64,000 nt of DNA from Tannerella sp. (GTDB taxonomy: Bacteria; Bacteroidota; Bacteroidia; Bacteroidales; Tannerellaceae), in NCBI GenBank assembly GCA_031285565.1, contig JAITVY010000098.1, forward strand, positions 122,956 through 186,955, written 5' to 3'. A model generated the notes under the pieces. That model was not told the origin of the DNA and did no database searches. It saw only the letters and a list, made by a program, of their open reading frames with translations. A program made the position numbers and the translations under genes. Shown here piece after piece: positions 41,048 through 52,400 of this stretch (position 1 is the stretch's first letter; every line of letters begins with the position of its first letter).

Positions 41048-42313
41048 ATGTACAAAATATATTTTAAACAAGCAATTGGAATGCTGAAACAAAACACGTT
41101 TTTTAGCATCATATCTATTTTGGGAACGGCTTTAGCTATTATAATGATTATGGCTATCATTATAACAGACGAAGTTAAAAATATTAGTGTAGCCCCCGAA
41201 ATTAACAGGGATCGCACTTTATATTTAACATTCCAAAGCATACGGGACACTACTAATGGAAGAGACAACACCAATTCAGGATCAGTCACTTACGACATAG
41301 TAAAAGATTATATTTCATTACTCAAAACCCCGGAATTGATTTCGCCCCAAAGGACATCGAATGCTGTTATCAACATGGAAGGTTCTGATGAAAATATGTC
41401 AGCAAAAGTAAAGCATGTCAATTCAGACTATTGGAAAATGTTGTCATTCTCTTTCATAGAAGGAAAACCCTTTAACGAAGAAGAGTTTCAATCCGGTATT
41501 AGTAATGCAGTGATTTCTGAAAGCACAGCGAGAAAAGTTTTCAAGGGTGAAAACGTAATCGGACAAACAATCAATACCAATTTTCAGTTCTACCGGGTCG
41601 TTGGAATTGTAAAGGATGTCTCTCCTATATTTACCCGCGCAGCAGCAGATATATGGGTGCCTTATACTTCAGTTAAACATTTCAATGAAAGAAGTTATGA
41701 TGTAATGTTGTTAGTTAAAAACAAAAATGATATTACGAAAGTCCATGAAGAACTAAGAAAAATAGAAAAAAAATTCCATGATGATGAATTAACAAAAATG
41801 CTTTATCTGCGGGGTCCGGAAACACATCGCGTAAATAAAATGGGTCTTTGGGCCGATAGCGAAAAAAAGATGAATGAAGAAGTAAAAATAAGGAACCGGA
41901 AAATAGGATTTATTTTAATAATAATTCTGCTTGTACCCGCTATTAATCTATCCGGTCTGAACCTTTCACGAATTAAAAAACGCACCCCTGAAATTGGTGT
42001 AAGAAAAGCGTTCGGCGCCAAAAGACATATCATTCTGATTCAAATACTCTGGGAAAACCTGATTACTTCATTTATCGGTGGAATAATAGGACTTATATTC
42101 TCTGTCATAGTAGTATTCCTGATGAGAAACTGGTTATTAGGGATCCCGCAGGACGGTTCAATTCCGTTTAGTACTATCTTTTCCATACCTGTATTTTTAT
42201 CCGTGTTTGCAGCTTGTGTGATTATAAATATACTTTCTGCTGCCATTCCGGCCTATAGGGCTTCATATATGGAAATAGTTAATTCTTTAACAAATAACGA
42301 TAAAACATCATGA
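41048..42313 (+). CDS. ABC transporter permease (MacB/FtsX family)
   Basis: N-terminal TM, MacB_PCD-like periplasmic region, 'SGLNLSRIKKRTPEIGVRKAFGAKRHIILIQILWENL' FtsX motif. Confidence 0.93.
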   Translation: MYKIYFKQAIGMLKQNTFFSIISILGTALAIIMIMAIIITDEVKNISVAPEINRDRTLYLTFQSIRDTTNGRDNTNSGSVTYDIVKDYISLLKTPELISPQRTSNAVINMEGSDENMSAKVKHVNSDYWKMLSFSFIEGKPFNEEEFQSGISNAVISESTARKVFKGENVIGQTINTNFQFYRVVGIVKDVSPIFTRAAADIWVPYTSVKHFNERSYDVMLLVKNKNDITKVHEELRKIEKKFHDDELTKMLYLRGPETHRVNKMGLWADSEKKMNEEVKIRNRKIGFILIIILLVPAINLSGLNLSRIKKRTPEIGVRKAFGAKRHIILIQILWENLITSFIGGIIGLIFSVIVVFLMRNWLLGIPQDGSIPFSTIFSIPVFLSVFAACVIINILSAAIPAYRASYMEIVNSLTNNDKTS

Positions 42314-43584
42314 CAAAACATATCTTTAAAATAATCTGGAATGAACGTAAAGCCAATGCATGGATTGTATTAGAATATGTACTTGTCTTTTGTATTCTAT
42401 GGTTTTGTTGCGATTATCTGTACTATATAGCCAAATGTTATTATGAACCTCTTGGTTTTGATATAACAAATACGTATGCAATCGGAATGTCTGAAAAAGA
42501 GTTAGACGATACAGAAACAGGAGTACGGGAATTAAATGAGGAAGACAAATATATGTATGCTTTAACAATGATAGAAAGGCTTCAACAACACCCTGACATT
42601 GAAGCCGTTGCTCTTTCAAGTTCAAGCGTGCCATATAGCGGCTCTTCTTCTTCAACAGGATTTCAAATTGATTCCGATTCCATATATCATAGTATTCGGG
42701 TACGGCATGTATCTTCCGGTTTCTTTGATGTTTTCAGAATAAAACTTGTAAATGGTAGTATTTTTGATTGGACAAATCCGGCTGACCAGCAACAAGTAGT
42801 CATAAGCTCTGACAGAGAAGGATACTTTGGTGATCAGATGAAAGAAAAACATAAAATATCCGACGTAAAAGTAATAAAATACGGAGAAGATGATATTTTT
42901 TATACGCAAGGATATACGGAAAAATTAAAAGGTACATTTTTTGATCCGTATGAAAGCACAGCTTTTCATCCGTTGAAAAAAAGTTATGTGGATCTTTTAT
43001 CAAGTGAAATATCCATACGTGTACGTCCGAATACAACCAAAGATTTTGAAAAACAGTTTATCAAAGAAATGAATGAGTTTTTAAGCATTGGTCCTTATAG
43101 ATTCTCTTATATATCTTCGCTGAAAGATATGCGTAAAAATGCAGCAAGATGGTCCGGTATTACAGAAAATATGAAGAGTATACTGGCCATTACATCATTC
43201 CTGATTATTAACATTTTTCTTGGTATTATCGGAACATTTTGGTACCGTACGGAATCACGGAAAAGTGAGATCGGACTACGAATCGCATTAGGAGCTTCCA
43301 GGAAAAGAATCAGGTTATTGCTCTGTACCGAAACATTTTTACTATTACTTGTCTCCTCAATCATTGGAGTAAATATCATCATAAATATCGCACAAACCGA
43401 CATATTAAATGCTTTAGGCATCCCTCAGGCCGATCCCGTACAGATAGGCTCCGGAATAGAGCAATACTTTATTAATTTTGGAATAACCTTTCTTTTTCTT
43501 CTTGCTGTTTCCCTCATAGCTGTATGGTACCCTGCCAAACAATCATCGGATATGCATCCGGCTGATGCGTTACATGAAGAATAA
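42310..43584 (+). CDS. ABC transporter permease (MacB/FtsX family)
   Basis: 'GTFWYRTESRKSEIGLRIALGASRKRIRLLLCTETFLLL'; 4-nt ATGA overlap with the upstream permease. Confidence 0.93.
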   Translation: MTKHIFKIIWNERKANAWIVLEYVLVFCILWFCCDYLYYIAKCYYEPLGFDITNTYAIGMSEKELDDTETGVRELNEEDKYMYALTMIERLQQHPDIEAVALSSSSVPYSGSSSSTGFQIDSDSIYHSIRVRHVSSGFFDVFRIKLVNGSIFDWTNPADQQQVVISSDREGYFGDQMKEKHKISDVKVIKYGEDDIFYTQGYTEKLKGTFFDPYESTAFHPLKKSYVDLLSSEISIRVRPNTTKDFEKQFIKEMNEFLSIGPYRFSYISSLKDMRKNAARWSGITENMKSILAITSFLIINIFLGIIGTFWYRTESRKSEIGLRIALGASRKRIRLLLCTETFLLLLVSSIIGVNIIINIAQTDILNALGIPQADPVQIGSGIEQYFINFGITFLFLLAVSLIAVWYPAKQSSDMHPADALHEE

Positions 43585-43715
43585 GACAACAATGGTTAGT
43601 GGTTAATGATTAATGGTTAGATGTAAAAAAATAATTACTTTTATCTGTGATTTTTGAAGTCCTTTTAATAACTTAACTCATTGAAAATTTAAACAGGCTC
43701 AATACATAATGACTT

Positions 43716-45068
43716 ATGATATTAATTTGTGATGACGACAAAACCGTTCTTTCCTCACTTACACTTGTTCTGAAACGTACAGGATATGAAGTGGCAACCG
43801 TATTGACCCAACAGGAAGCTATTGATTACGTTCGTAAAAATACTCCCGAACTGATCCTGATGGATATGAACTATTCCAACACAACGACAGGTGAGGAAGG
43901 GCTTGAGTTATTAGCTAAAGTACGTATCTTTTGCCCGGATGTTCCGGTTATCCTCATTACAGCATGGGGCTCTATAAACCTAGCGGTGCAAGGAATACGT
44001 GCAGGAGCATTTGATTTCATCACCAAACCATGGAACAATCTGGCTCTACTAAACAGCATACAGACGGCTATTCAGCTAAATAATGAAAACAACAAAGAGC
44101 CGGAACCGGAGGATCCCTTCAATAAACTCACAAGCAGTAAGATAGTCGGAAAATCACCACTTTTATTGCAGGCACTCAACACCATTTATCGTATTTCACA
44201 AACGAATGCTCCTGTGTTAATAACAGGCGAAAGCGGTACAGGAAAAGAGTTAATTGCTGAAGAGATACACTCGACAAGTAACCGGAATAAACAACCTTTC
44301 GTAAAAGTGAATCTGGGAGGCATTTCACAATCGTTATTTGAAAGCGAAATGTTCGGACATAAGAAAGGAGCTTTCACAGATGCTCATCACGATCGGATCG
44401 GCAGATTTGAATTAGCTGATAAAGGAACCATTTTTCTGGATGAAATAGGAGAATTAGATTTGGTATGCCAGGTAAAATTATTGCGGGTATTGCAAGATCA
44501 GACTTTCGAATTACTCGGAGACAGTAAAGCCAGACATGTAGATACGCGCATTGTCAGCGCCACGAATAAAAATCTGGCAGAGATGGTTGCCAAGGGAACA
44601 TTTCGTGAAGACCTATTCTATCGTATCAACCTGATAACAATCCATATACCTGCATTACGCGAACGACTTGAAGACATTCCGCTACTTGCAAACTATTTTG
44701 CTAAAAAACAAGCCGAACTAAATAATTTTTCCGAGATAATCATCTCGTCCGAAGGAATAGAATATTTGAAGAAACTGCCCTATCCGGGTAATATACGTGA
44801 ATTAAAGAATCTGGTTGACAGGACAATTCTGGTGTCCGGCAAAAATACAATAACCGACCGGGATTTCAAAGAACAACATATTGAACTTCCTTTGGATACA
44901 AAGGTGCAAAACGATTCAATTTATTCACTCGAAACAGTCGAAAAAGATATGATATTAAGAGCGATCAGATTATATGGTAGCAATCATTCTAAAATTGCAA
45001 TGGCTTTAGGATTAACCCGCCAGACATTATACCGGCGGCTGGAGAAATACGGAATAATGATTAATTAA
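43716..45068 (+). CDS. Sigma-54-dependent response regulator (NtrC family)
   Basis: Receiver 'MILICDDDKTVL...ELILMDMNY...GAFDFITKPW'; AAA+ 'ITGESGTGKELIAEEIH', 'ESEMFGHKKGAFTDAHHDRIGRFELADKGTIFLDEIGEL'; Fis HTH 'NHSKIAMALGLTRQTLYRRLEKYGI'. Confidence 0.96.
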   Translation: MILICDDDKTVLSSLTLVLKRTGYEVATVLTQQEAIDYVRKNTPELILMDMNYSNTTTGEEGLELLAKVRIFCPDVPVILITAWGSINLAVQGIRAGAFDFITKPWNNLALLNSIQTAIQLNNENNKEPEPEDPFNKLTSSKIVGKSPLLLQALNTIYRISQTNAPVLITGESGTGKELIAEEIHSTSNRNKQPFVKVNLGGISQSLFESEMFGHKKGAFTDAHHDRIGRFELADKGTIFLDEIGELDLVCQVKLLRVLQDQTFELLGDSKARHVDTRIVSATNKNLAEMVAKGTFREDLFYRINLITIHIPALRERLEDIPLLANYFAKKQAELNNFSEIIISSEGIEYLKKLPYPGNIRELKNLVDRTILVSGKNTITDRDFKEQHIELPLDTKVQNDSIYSLETVEKDMILRAIRLYGSNHSKIAMALGLTRQTLYRRLEKYGIMIN

Positions 45069-45073
45069 TTACC

Positions 45074-46375
45074 ATGAAATCAAACCGGACATTTTGGATA
45101 ATCACAACTCTCATTATCATCATATTATCAGGTATAGGATTTCTGTTTTTCAGAAATGATCCTGTTCCTTTTTGGGTCATCCAATGTATAGTTGTTGCAT
45201 CTGCCCTTCTTTCTTCATTCGTATATAAAAAGCTCATCAAACCATATAATATCATATTTAGTGGAATGCAGTTATTGAAAGAACAGGATTTCTCGACTCA
45301 CCTGCGTCCTGTAAAAAACAAAGATGCTAATCTGCTTATTGAAATATTTAATAAAATGATCAGTCAATTGCGTTATGAACGTTCTATGGTAAGAGAGAAA
45401 AATCATTTTCTGGATTTGCTCATAAAAGCCTCTCCACAAAGCATTATCATACTGGATTTCAATAAGTGCATTTCAGAGATTAATCCTTCCGGTTTGAAAC
45501 TATTGAAAATCGACAATATTTCATCCGTCAAAGGGAAAACATTAAACGAAGCCTCCTTTGAACTTGCCGAATCCTTATCCATGCTACATTCAGGCGATGA
45601 TGTCATAGTAAGAAGTACGGGTATAAGTGCTTATCGTTGTATCCGTTCTTCATTTGTTGATCAAGGGTTTGAACACCCATTCATTTTGATAGAAGAATTA
45701 ACCCATGAATTATTGAAAGTCGAAAAAGATTCCTATGAACGTATAATCCGGATGATGTCGCACGAAGTGAATAATTCGGTGGGGGCCATCGGTTCTACAC
45801 TTAATGTTGTTTCAGACATATTCAGGCATGATGGAAAAGAAGAATGGGAGCAAGTATTACCGGCTATCGATGCTTCATCTGAACGTTGCGAACATCTCGC
45901 ACTGTTTATCAGTAAACTGGCTCACGTTGTAAAAATACCTCAGCCATCATTATCCGATGTTTCATTGAATGAGCTCATTCGTTCTGTCAATGCACTTATC
46001 CTGACAGAATGCCTGAAACGGAATATCGAATTAACACTATCATTAACGGATCAGGACTATAGAATACAAGCAGACGGAATTCAATTAGAACAAGTATTAG
46101 TCAACATTATCAAAAATGCATACGAATCAATAGAGAGTAACGGAGAAATAGATATTTCTATCCAGTCATCACCATTATCTCTGACAATCAAAGACAATGG
46201 CCCCGGAATAACCAACGAAAGCAAGCAGAAGCTTTTTACACCTTTCTTTACTACCAAAAAATCCGGACAAGGTATAGGACTGATGTTTGTCAGAGATGTA
46301 CTTATAAATCACAATTATAAATTCAGTTTGGATTCTGAAAATAGTTGGACCACATTCAGAATCTTTTTTGAATAA
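45074..46375 (+). CDS. Sensor histidine kinase
   Basis: Two N-terminal TM segments; PAS-like 'ASPQSIIILDFNKCISEINPSGLKLL'; H-box 'RMMSHEVNNSVGAIGSTLNV'; 'QVLVNIIKNAYESI', 'IKDNGPGI', 'FFTTKKSGQGIGL'. Confidence 0.95.
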   Translation: MKSNRTFWIITTLIIIILSGIGFLFFRNDPVPFWVIQCIVVASALLSSFVYKKLIKPYNIIFSGMQLLKEQDFSTHLRPVKNKDANLLIEIFNKMISQLRYERSMVREKNHFLDLLIKASPQSIIILDFNKCISEINPSGLKLLKIDNISSVKGKTLNEASFELAESLSMLHSGDDVIVRSTGISAYRCIRSSFVDQGFEHPFILIEELTHELLKVEKDSYERIIRMMSHEVNNSVGAIGSTLNVVSDIFRHDGKEEWEQVLPAIDASSERCEHLALFISKLAHVVKIPQPSLSDVSLNELIRSVNALILTECLKRNIELTLSLTDQDYRIQADGIQLEQVLVNIIKNAYESIESNGEIDISIQSSPLSLTIKDNGPGITNESKQKLFTPFFTTKKSGQGIGLMFVRDVLINHNYKFSLDSENSWTTFRIFFE

Positions 46376-46395
46376 ATGCCAGCGTCAATAAGCAA

Positions 46396-49230
46396 TCAAT
46401 GCTTGCTTTTAATACCCCGAAGTACATAATCTTTCCCATTTTCTGTAGAAAGACGGAAAAAGTAAACACCCGAAGGAAGCGATTGTGTATCAACTATATT
46501 ATCCGGTTCATTTATGCGCAGATAAAGTTTTCCCTTAGCATCATATATGTCAATCCGCTTTACTCCGTAAAGACCTTTTATTTCTACCTGATTAGAGAAA
46601 ACTGCCGGATAAATAGAAGGTTCTTCTCCATTTATCAATTCGTTACTCATTGGGTCAATTGATACGGACTCGCTCAATTCTCCTTCGTACGAATCCTCGT
46701 ATATCGCTCCAACCTGATAAGACGTTGTATGAGTAGGTTTATCATCCAGATACCTCCTTGGAGTAGAAGCAATGGATGCAACCTTGCTGCCATCCCGATA
46801 AACGGTGTATCCTGTAACCACAGGAAATGCCGCCGGACGAAGGCTGTATAATCCTATCGGTTCTGTTGAGATAGAGGCTGTTGCTATACGCAATGATGAC
46901 TTATCTGAAGAAGAATGTGTAATGCTCCTTTGTACTACAGAACGATTTGAAACCGGGATCTCACCATGTTCTGAACTAACGATGGCTGCTATAAAAAAGT
47001 TTACATTAAAATCATCCGAATCTGAGTTCCCATTATATAAAGTTTTCCACTCAATAGCGTCATACGAATAAATATTACCTTTTCCCTGAACAGCCGGACC
47101 GCCATCACACACAGCCGGATATTCATTCTCCTTTCCCGTTTGAGAAAGTACAGAAACATAAATAGCTACAATTAAATCTTTTGTGCCATCAATTACAAAA
47201 GGTGTAGCCAATTCAATCGTATTTGTCTTCAAATATGTCGGCTTGGTAACCTTTTGCGTATATGTACGATCTCCCTGTGCAATATATACTTCGTATGTAT
47301 TGTTCTTTATCGGCATAAACTTTACTGATTTTATCTTATTTTCATTAAAATACTGGATTTCATTGGCATTCCATTTCTGCCCGAAATAGAATCGCTCATT
47401 TTCACCAACAACTACCTGGTAAACACCCGCATTATCACCCCAATAAATAGTTTGTTCATAAACCGGCAAATCCCAGGTTAAAGCAACTTTTTGTTGCATA
47501 GTATAATTCGCTGCAACATTGATAGGAGCTTTAAACTCTTCAACGGTGACAGTCACATTGACAAAATTTGATTCACTACCACTGGCATATACACAAGACA
47601 CTCCATATGTTTGCGTTCCAACCTGAGGAGATTTGTCTAGATAAAACAAATCCGTTGTTTCTCCGATCTTTATATTATTATTATAAATATTGTAGCTGAC
47701 CGGATCGCCGGATACCGGTTTTTTCCACTCCAGACGAACAGTTTTATCTTCTTGATAAACTGCAGTTAAATCAAGAGGAGGATTCATCCCTGTTAAATCA
47801 TGATAACGTCCTTCTAACCTTTCTGCTCCGGAACTAATAGGATCAAGCCATACATCCATACGCGTACTGTCGGCTTGTGTATATTTATTCCAGTGATATC
47901 CCATCTTCCCGTATAGATTCAGACCTTCCGGTAGAGAACAGGAAGAACTTCCTCCCGTCAAAGTCCCTACAATCAATTTGCTTTCATTAAACAAAGGAGC
48001 GCCCGAAGATCCGTTTTCTGTAATTCCATGCCCATTTGCCGTTGCAGCAAAAGTCACATTCCAGTGTGCATTATAATCGCCGGAAATTCCACCATTTTCT
48101 TTAAAAGTTGTATGAGTTGCCGGTTCAGTAAAAGTAGATATTTTTTTCTGATCACCTTGCGGATGATGAATACTCACCCCTGACTGGGCAGGCGTATCCC
48201 TCCTGTCCCATCCGTTGTAATACACACTATAATTTTCGGGAATATAATCATTTAATAACACTAATAAACCATCTGATTCACCATTCGTCTCAGTTGCTAC
48301 AATTTTTTTACATCCCGTCATCGTTTTGGGAGTAACCAACCCCGAACTTTTATCACATCCGGCATATTCCTTGTGAAAGGAAAATGTCCACTGCAACATT
48401 TCTCTGGCTGTAGATTCTCTGGTATTATCCCAGGCACAATGAGTCGCTGAAATAATATAAGGTTTTAAGTCATTTGCCGTATTGTTGACAAGCGATCCCG
48501 TACACAAATATGTACTTGATCCGATCCTTTGCGTCATATAACAAACACCCCTTTTCTGACTCTGCCAGGCATCTCCTTCTTCACAATTCACATTCACCTC
48601 GCAAGTAGCAGCAGCCCGTAATGAAACACCTCCGTTCTTAATCACAATATTATTATAAGCATATCCGATAGATTCTATATCAATACGCGGCATTTCTCCA
48701 TCGGAACCGGCTACGTATTCAAGGGTGATCTCATCTCCGGCAATCAATTCAGTTACGAAAGGACCACCCGAAGAATGTGTCCGATACGTATACGCACCAA
48801 GAATCTGTGTTTTCTCTGCATTGTAAATAAACAATTTACCTCCCTCTGGAATATAAAAATCGGCATAATACAGTATAATAGCAATCGCTCCCTGAGCGCG
48901 AAGATTCAACTGCCAGATCGTTTCTCCACTGGGTAAAGTACTCCAATGCCCGGCATTCGACACATTTAATGCAACATCTATCGACGTAGCTATCCGTGGA
49001 GGTGTCAGGCCTTCGGCCAACTGCCATTCGTCAACCCGCTTTAAATCTTCAACATAAAACGTAACAGGAATTTCTGTAGTAGCCTGGCTGCTTCTCAAAG
49101 TTGTTTCATACCGAAAACTTGGAGGTGTGCCGCCTTCGCTAATCTGTGCATGTACTTTTATTGTCTGTTGAAAAAAGAGAATAAAAATACTAGTCACTAA
49201 TAAAAATGTATGATGAGTTCGATTATTCAT
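46396..49230 (-). CDS. Secreted trypsin-like (lysyl endopeptidase-like) serine protease with Fn3-like repeats and T9SS type A sorting domain
   Basis: His 'YIISATHCAWDNT', Asp 'ESDGLLVLLNDYIPE', Ser 'GITENGSSGAPLFNESKLIVGTLTGGSSSC'; C-terminal 'KRIDIYDAKGKLYLRINEPDNIVDTQSLPSGVYFFRLSTENGKDYVLRGIKSKH'. Confidence 0.9.
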   Translation of the reverse strand: MNNRTHHTFLLVTSIFILFFQQTIKVHAQISEGGTPPSFRYETTLRSSQATTEIPVTFYVEDLKRVDEWQLAEGLTPPRIATSIDVALNVSNAGHWSTLPSGETIWQLNLRAQGAIAIILYYADFYIPEGGKLFIYNAEKTQILGAYTYRTHSSGGPFVTELIAGDEITLEYVAGSDGEMPRIDIESIGYAYNNIVIKNGGVSLRAAATCEVNVNCEEGDAWQSQKRGVCYMTQRIGSSTYLCTGSLVNNTANDLKPYIISATHCAWDNTRESTAREMLQWTFSFHKEYAGCDKSSGLVTPKTMTGCKKIVATETNGESDGLLVLLNDYIPENYSVYYNGWDRRDTPAQSGVSIHHPQGDQKKISTFTEPATHTTFKENGGISGDYNAHWNVTFAATANGHGITENGSSGAPLFNESKLIVGTLTGGSSSCSLPEGLNLYGKMGYHWNKYTQADSTRMDVWLDPISSGAERLEGRYHDLTGMNPPLDLTAVYQEDKTVRLEWKKPVSGDPVSYNIYNNNIKIGETTDLFYLDKSPQVGTQTYGVSCVYASGSESNFVNVTVTVEEFKAPINVAANYTMQQKVALTWDLPVYEQTIYWGDNAGVYQVVVGENERFYFGQKWNANEIQYFNENKIKSVKFMPIKNNTYEVYIAQGDRTYTQKVTKPTYLKTNTIELATPFVIDGTKDLIVAIYVSVLSQTGKENEYPAVCDGGPAVQGKGNIYSYDAIEWKTLYNGNSDSDDFNVNFFIAAIVSSEHGEIPVSNRSVVQRSITHSSSDKSSLRIATASISTEPIGLYSLRPAAFPVVTGYTVYRDGSKVASIASTPRRYLDDKPTHTTSYQVGAIYEDSYEGELSESVSIDPMSNELINGEEPSIYPAVFSNQVEIKGLYGVKRIDIYDAKGKLYLRINEPDNIVDTQSLPSGVYFFRLSTENGKDYVLRGIKSKH

Positions 49231-49497
49231 ATCTATTAAAAGTTAAAATATACATAATATAGATAACATTGGAAAACAAAGATATGAAAAAGATCAAAAC
49301 ACAGATTATGCTAAAAGCAAAAATCCTCTCAAAATCGATAAACAACCCGTTTTTTTAGATGAAATTAATAAATAAACATATAAACCATCCTTGAAAAAAT
49401 CGACGACTATTAAAAAAAACAAGACAGTTTCTTGATTGAAAGACAATATTTCTACCATTTTTCAGTTATTTCATAGCATAGAATCACTATTAAGCGT

Positions 49498-52400
49498 GTG
49501 AAAATAAAACTGTATAATATTATATTGTTATTCATTGGGTTTGCCTTACTTGCAGGATGTAGTACAAAGAAAAATACTGCTGCAAGCAGGCGTTATCATG
49601 CTTTTACGGCACGGTATAATACCTATTTCAATGGGAAAATGGCTTTTGATGAATCATTTGAAGCCATGCAAAATGGCTATAGGGAAAATTATACCGAACA
49701 GATTTATATGTTTCCGGTCAGTGCACAGCCAAAAGATAAAAAAGAAACAGGAGGAGCATTCGACCGTGCTATAGAAAAAGGGAACAAAGCGATTAAACAA
49801 CATTCTATACAAAAAAAACCGGCACGTAAACCCGGTTGGCGAAACGATCCGAAACAAGTTGCTCTACAAGAAAAAAACGAATATAACCCATTCTTAAAAA
49901 ACTGTTGGATATTAATCGGTGAAGGGCAATTCTATAATGCAGATTTTCTACAGGCATCCGCCACCTTCTCCTATATCGCAAGACACTATTCTGATGACCC
50001 TGAAATGGTAGCTTTAGCCCGTATCTGGCAAGCACGATGTTATGTAGAAATCGATTGGCTACATGAGGCCGGGTCTATGTTGGATAATCTAAAAGAAAAC
50101 GGCTTTCCTACAGCTAATCAAAAAGATTATGACCGGTTTTATGCGGATTATTTAATAAAGAGCAATCAGTTCGAACAAGCAATCCCATATCTCCAAAGCG
50201 CCATCAAATCGGAAAAAAACAAGCGACAAAAAGTCCGTATGCGTTATTTGTTGGGGCAGTTATATGCCGAAACCGGTCAAAAAAGCGAAGCTTTCCAGGC
50301 ATTTAAAAAAGTTGCAAACTCAAGTCCCCCTTATGAGTTGGAATTTGCTGCCCGTATCCGTCAGACCGAAGTGCTTCCCAAAGGACGTGACCAGGAGGTC
50401 CTGAAAATGTTAAACCGCATGGCTAAGAATGAGAAAAACAAAGATTATCTCGATCAGGTCTATTATGCCATCGGAAATATCCATATGGAACGTCTGGATA
50501 CAATCAAAGCTATTGAGAGTTTTCAAAAAGGAATTGAGAAAAGTGAGAAAAATGGGCTGGATAAGGCTATCTGCCAGATTCGTTTAGGAGACATTTACTA
50601 TACACAAAAAGACTATATAAATGCACAGCCTTGCTTTAGTGGGGCGATGAGTGGTTTACACAAAGAATATAAAGATTACCACCGGGTATCCCTGTTATCT
50701 GCTGTATTGGATGAATTGGTTGTACACGTCGAGGCCGTTCATTTGCAAGACAGCCTGCAAGCTTTAACCAAGCTGCCTGAAGCAGAATTACTGGCACTGA
50801 TCGATAAAAAAATTGAAGAAGAAAAAAAACGGGAGGAAGAAGAAGCGGCTGAACTTGAAAAGCAACGTTACCTGGCCGAACAGGAATCAATGGGAAGCGG
50901 ATTGCAACAACGTCGTATGGGTAATGAACCCGCGACTTTAACGGTAGGATCTTCCGGGGGTAGCTCATTTTATTTTTACAACGAACAAACCGTTGCACAA
51001 GGCAAGACGCAATTCCAGAATAAGTGGGGAAAACGTCCGCTGGAAGACTTCTGGCGATTACGCAAGAAACCAAGTAACCTTATGCAGACAATGGATTCCG
51101 GAGGTTCTGTTGACGACGAGTTTGCAATGGCTTTCGACGAGGAAGGTAATCCTATTACGACTACGGATTCACTTCAGTTAAGGATGGATTCATTAGCTTC
51201 CGACCCGAAATCACGTGAATATTATTTGCAGCAGATCCCATTCTCCGAAGAGGATATGGAAGCTTCGAATCTGATTGTAGCAGACGGATTGTTCAATATG
51301 GGAATGATCTATAAAGATAAACTTGAGAACAAACCCCTGGCTGTTGAAACATTCGAAGAACTAGAACGCCGTTTTCCTGAAAATGAATACAGGTTGGACT
51401 ATTATTTCCAGTCTTTCCTGATGGGACTTCGATATAATGATAAGCCGCTCAGTGACAAATACACTCAGAAGTTAGTCAGTACATTCCCCGGAAGTGATTT
51501 TGCAATTGCAGCTTCTGATCCGAATTATGAATATAATACCCGGATGATGGATCGTGTGCAGGACTCAATTTACGAGAACACTTACAATCGTTATCTTACA
51601 GGTGATACTTCGGGAGTAAGGAGAAATTACAATCAATTCAGTAAAACATATCCGCTATCCAAACTGATGCCGAAATTCATGTTTGTAGAGGCACTTACAT
51701 ATGTACAATCAGGCGATGCAGCAGGATTCAGGGCAGCTTTAGATACGCTTGTAAAACGATATCCGAGAGAAGATGTTACAGAGCTTGCCAGCGAAATGCT
51801 AAAAGGTCTCCTGCGTGGCCGTACATTGGTGCAGGGAAGCATTACCGGAATGAAATGGGATATACGTTTCGGCCTGGATAGTGATGGTATGATCTCGGCT
51901 GCAGATTCCGCCCAGCAATTTGTGGACGAGCCGAATGCACCTCACCAAATGGTGCTGATTTACGAAACCGGCAGCATTGACCGTAACCAACTATTGTATA
52001 CGATTGCAGCGTATAACTTTGCAAAGTTCGAAGTCAAAACATTCGACCTGAAAATGGATGAAATCGGCTCATTAAGCATATTTACTATCAGTGGATTCAA
52101 TAACCTGGACGAAGTACTGGATTATGCAAATATGATTTACGAACCGGATGGATATGCACATGCAATAGATAAAGCAGTCTCATTCTTTCCATTTTCGGCA
52201 CGCAATTTCACAACATTGCTGCGTGGTAAAACATTGGAAGAGTATGTAAGTTTCTTTGCCCAGCACTATGCCGAAAAAGCACCTGCATTAATAGAACGTT
52301 GGAGAGTAAACATCGAAAATGACGAAAAAATAGCGGAGGCTGCAGATGCCGCAGTAGAAAAAGCCGCTGACATCAATCCGGATGATACTACGACAGAAGA

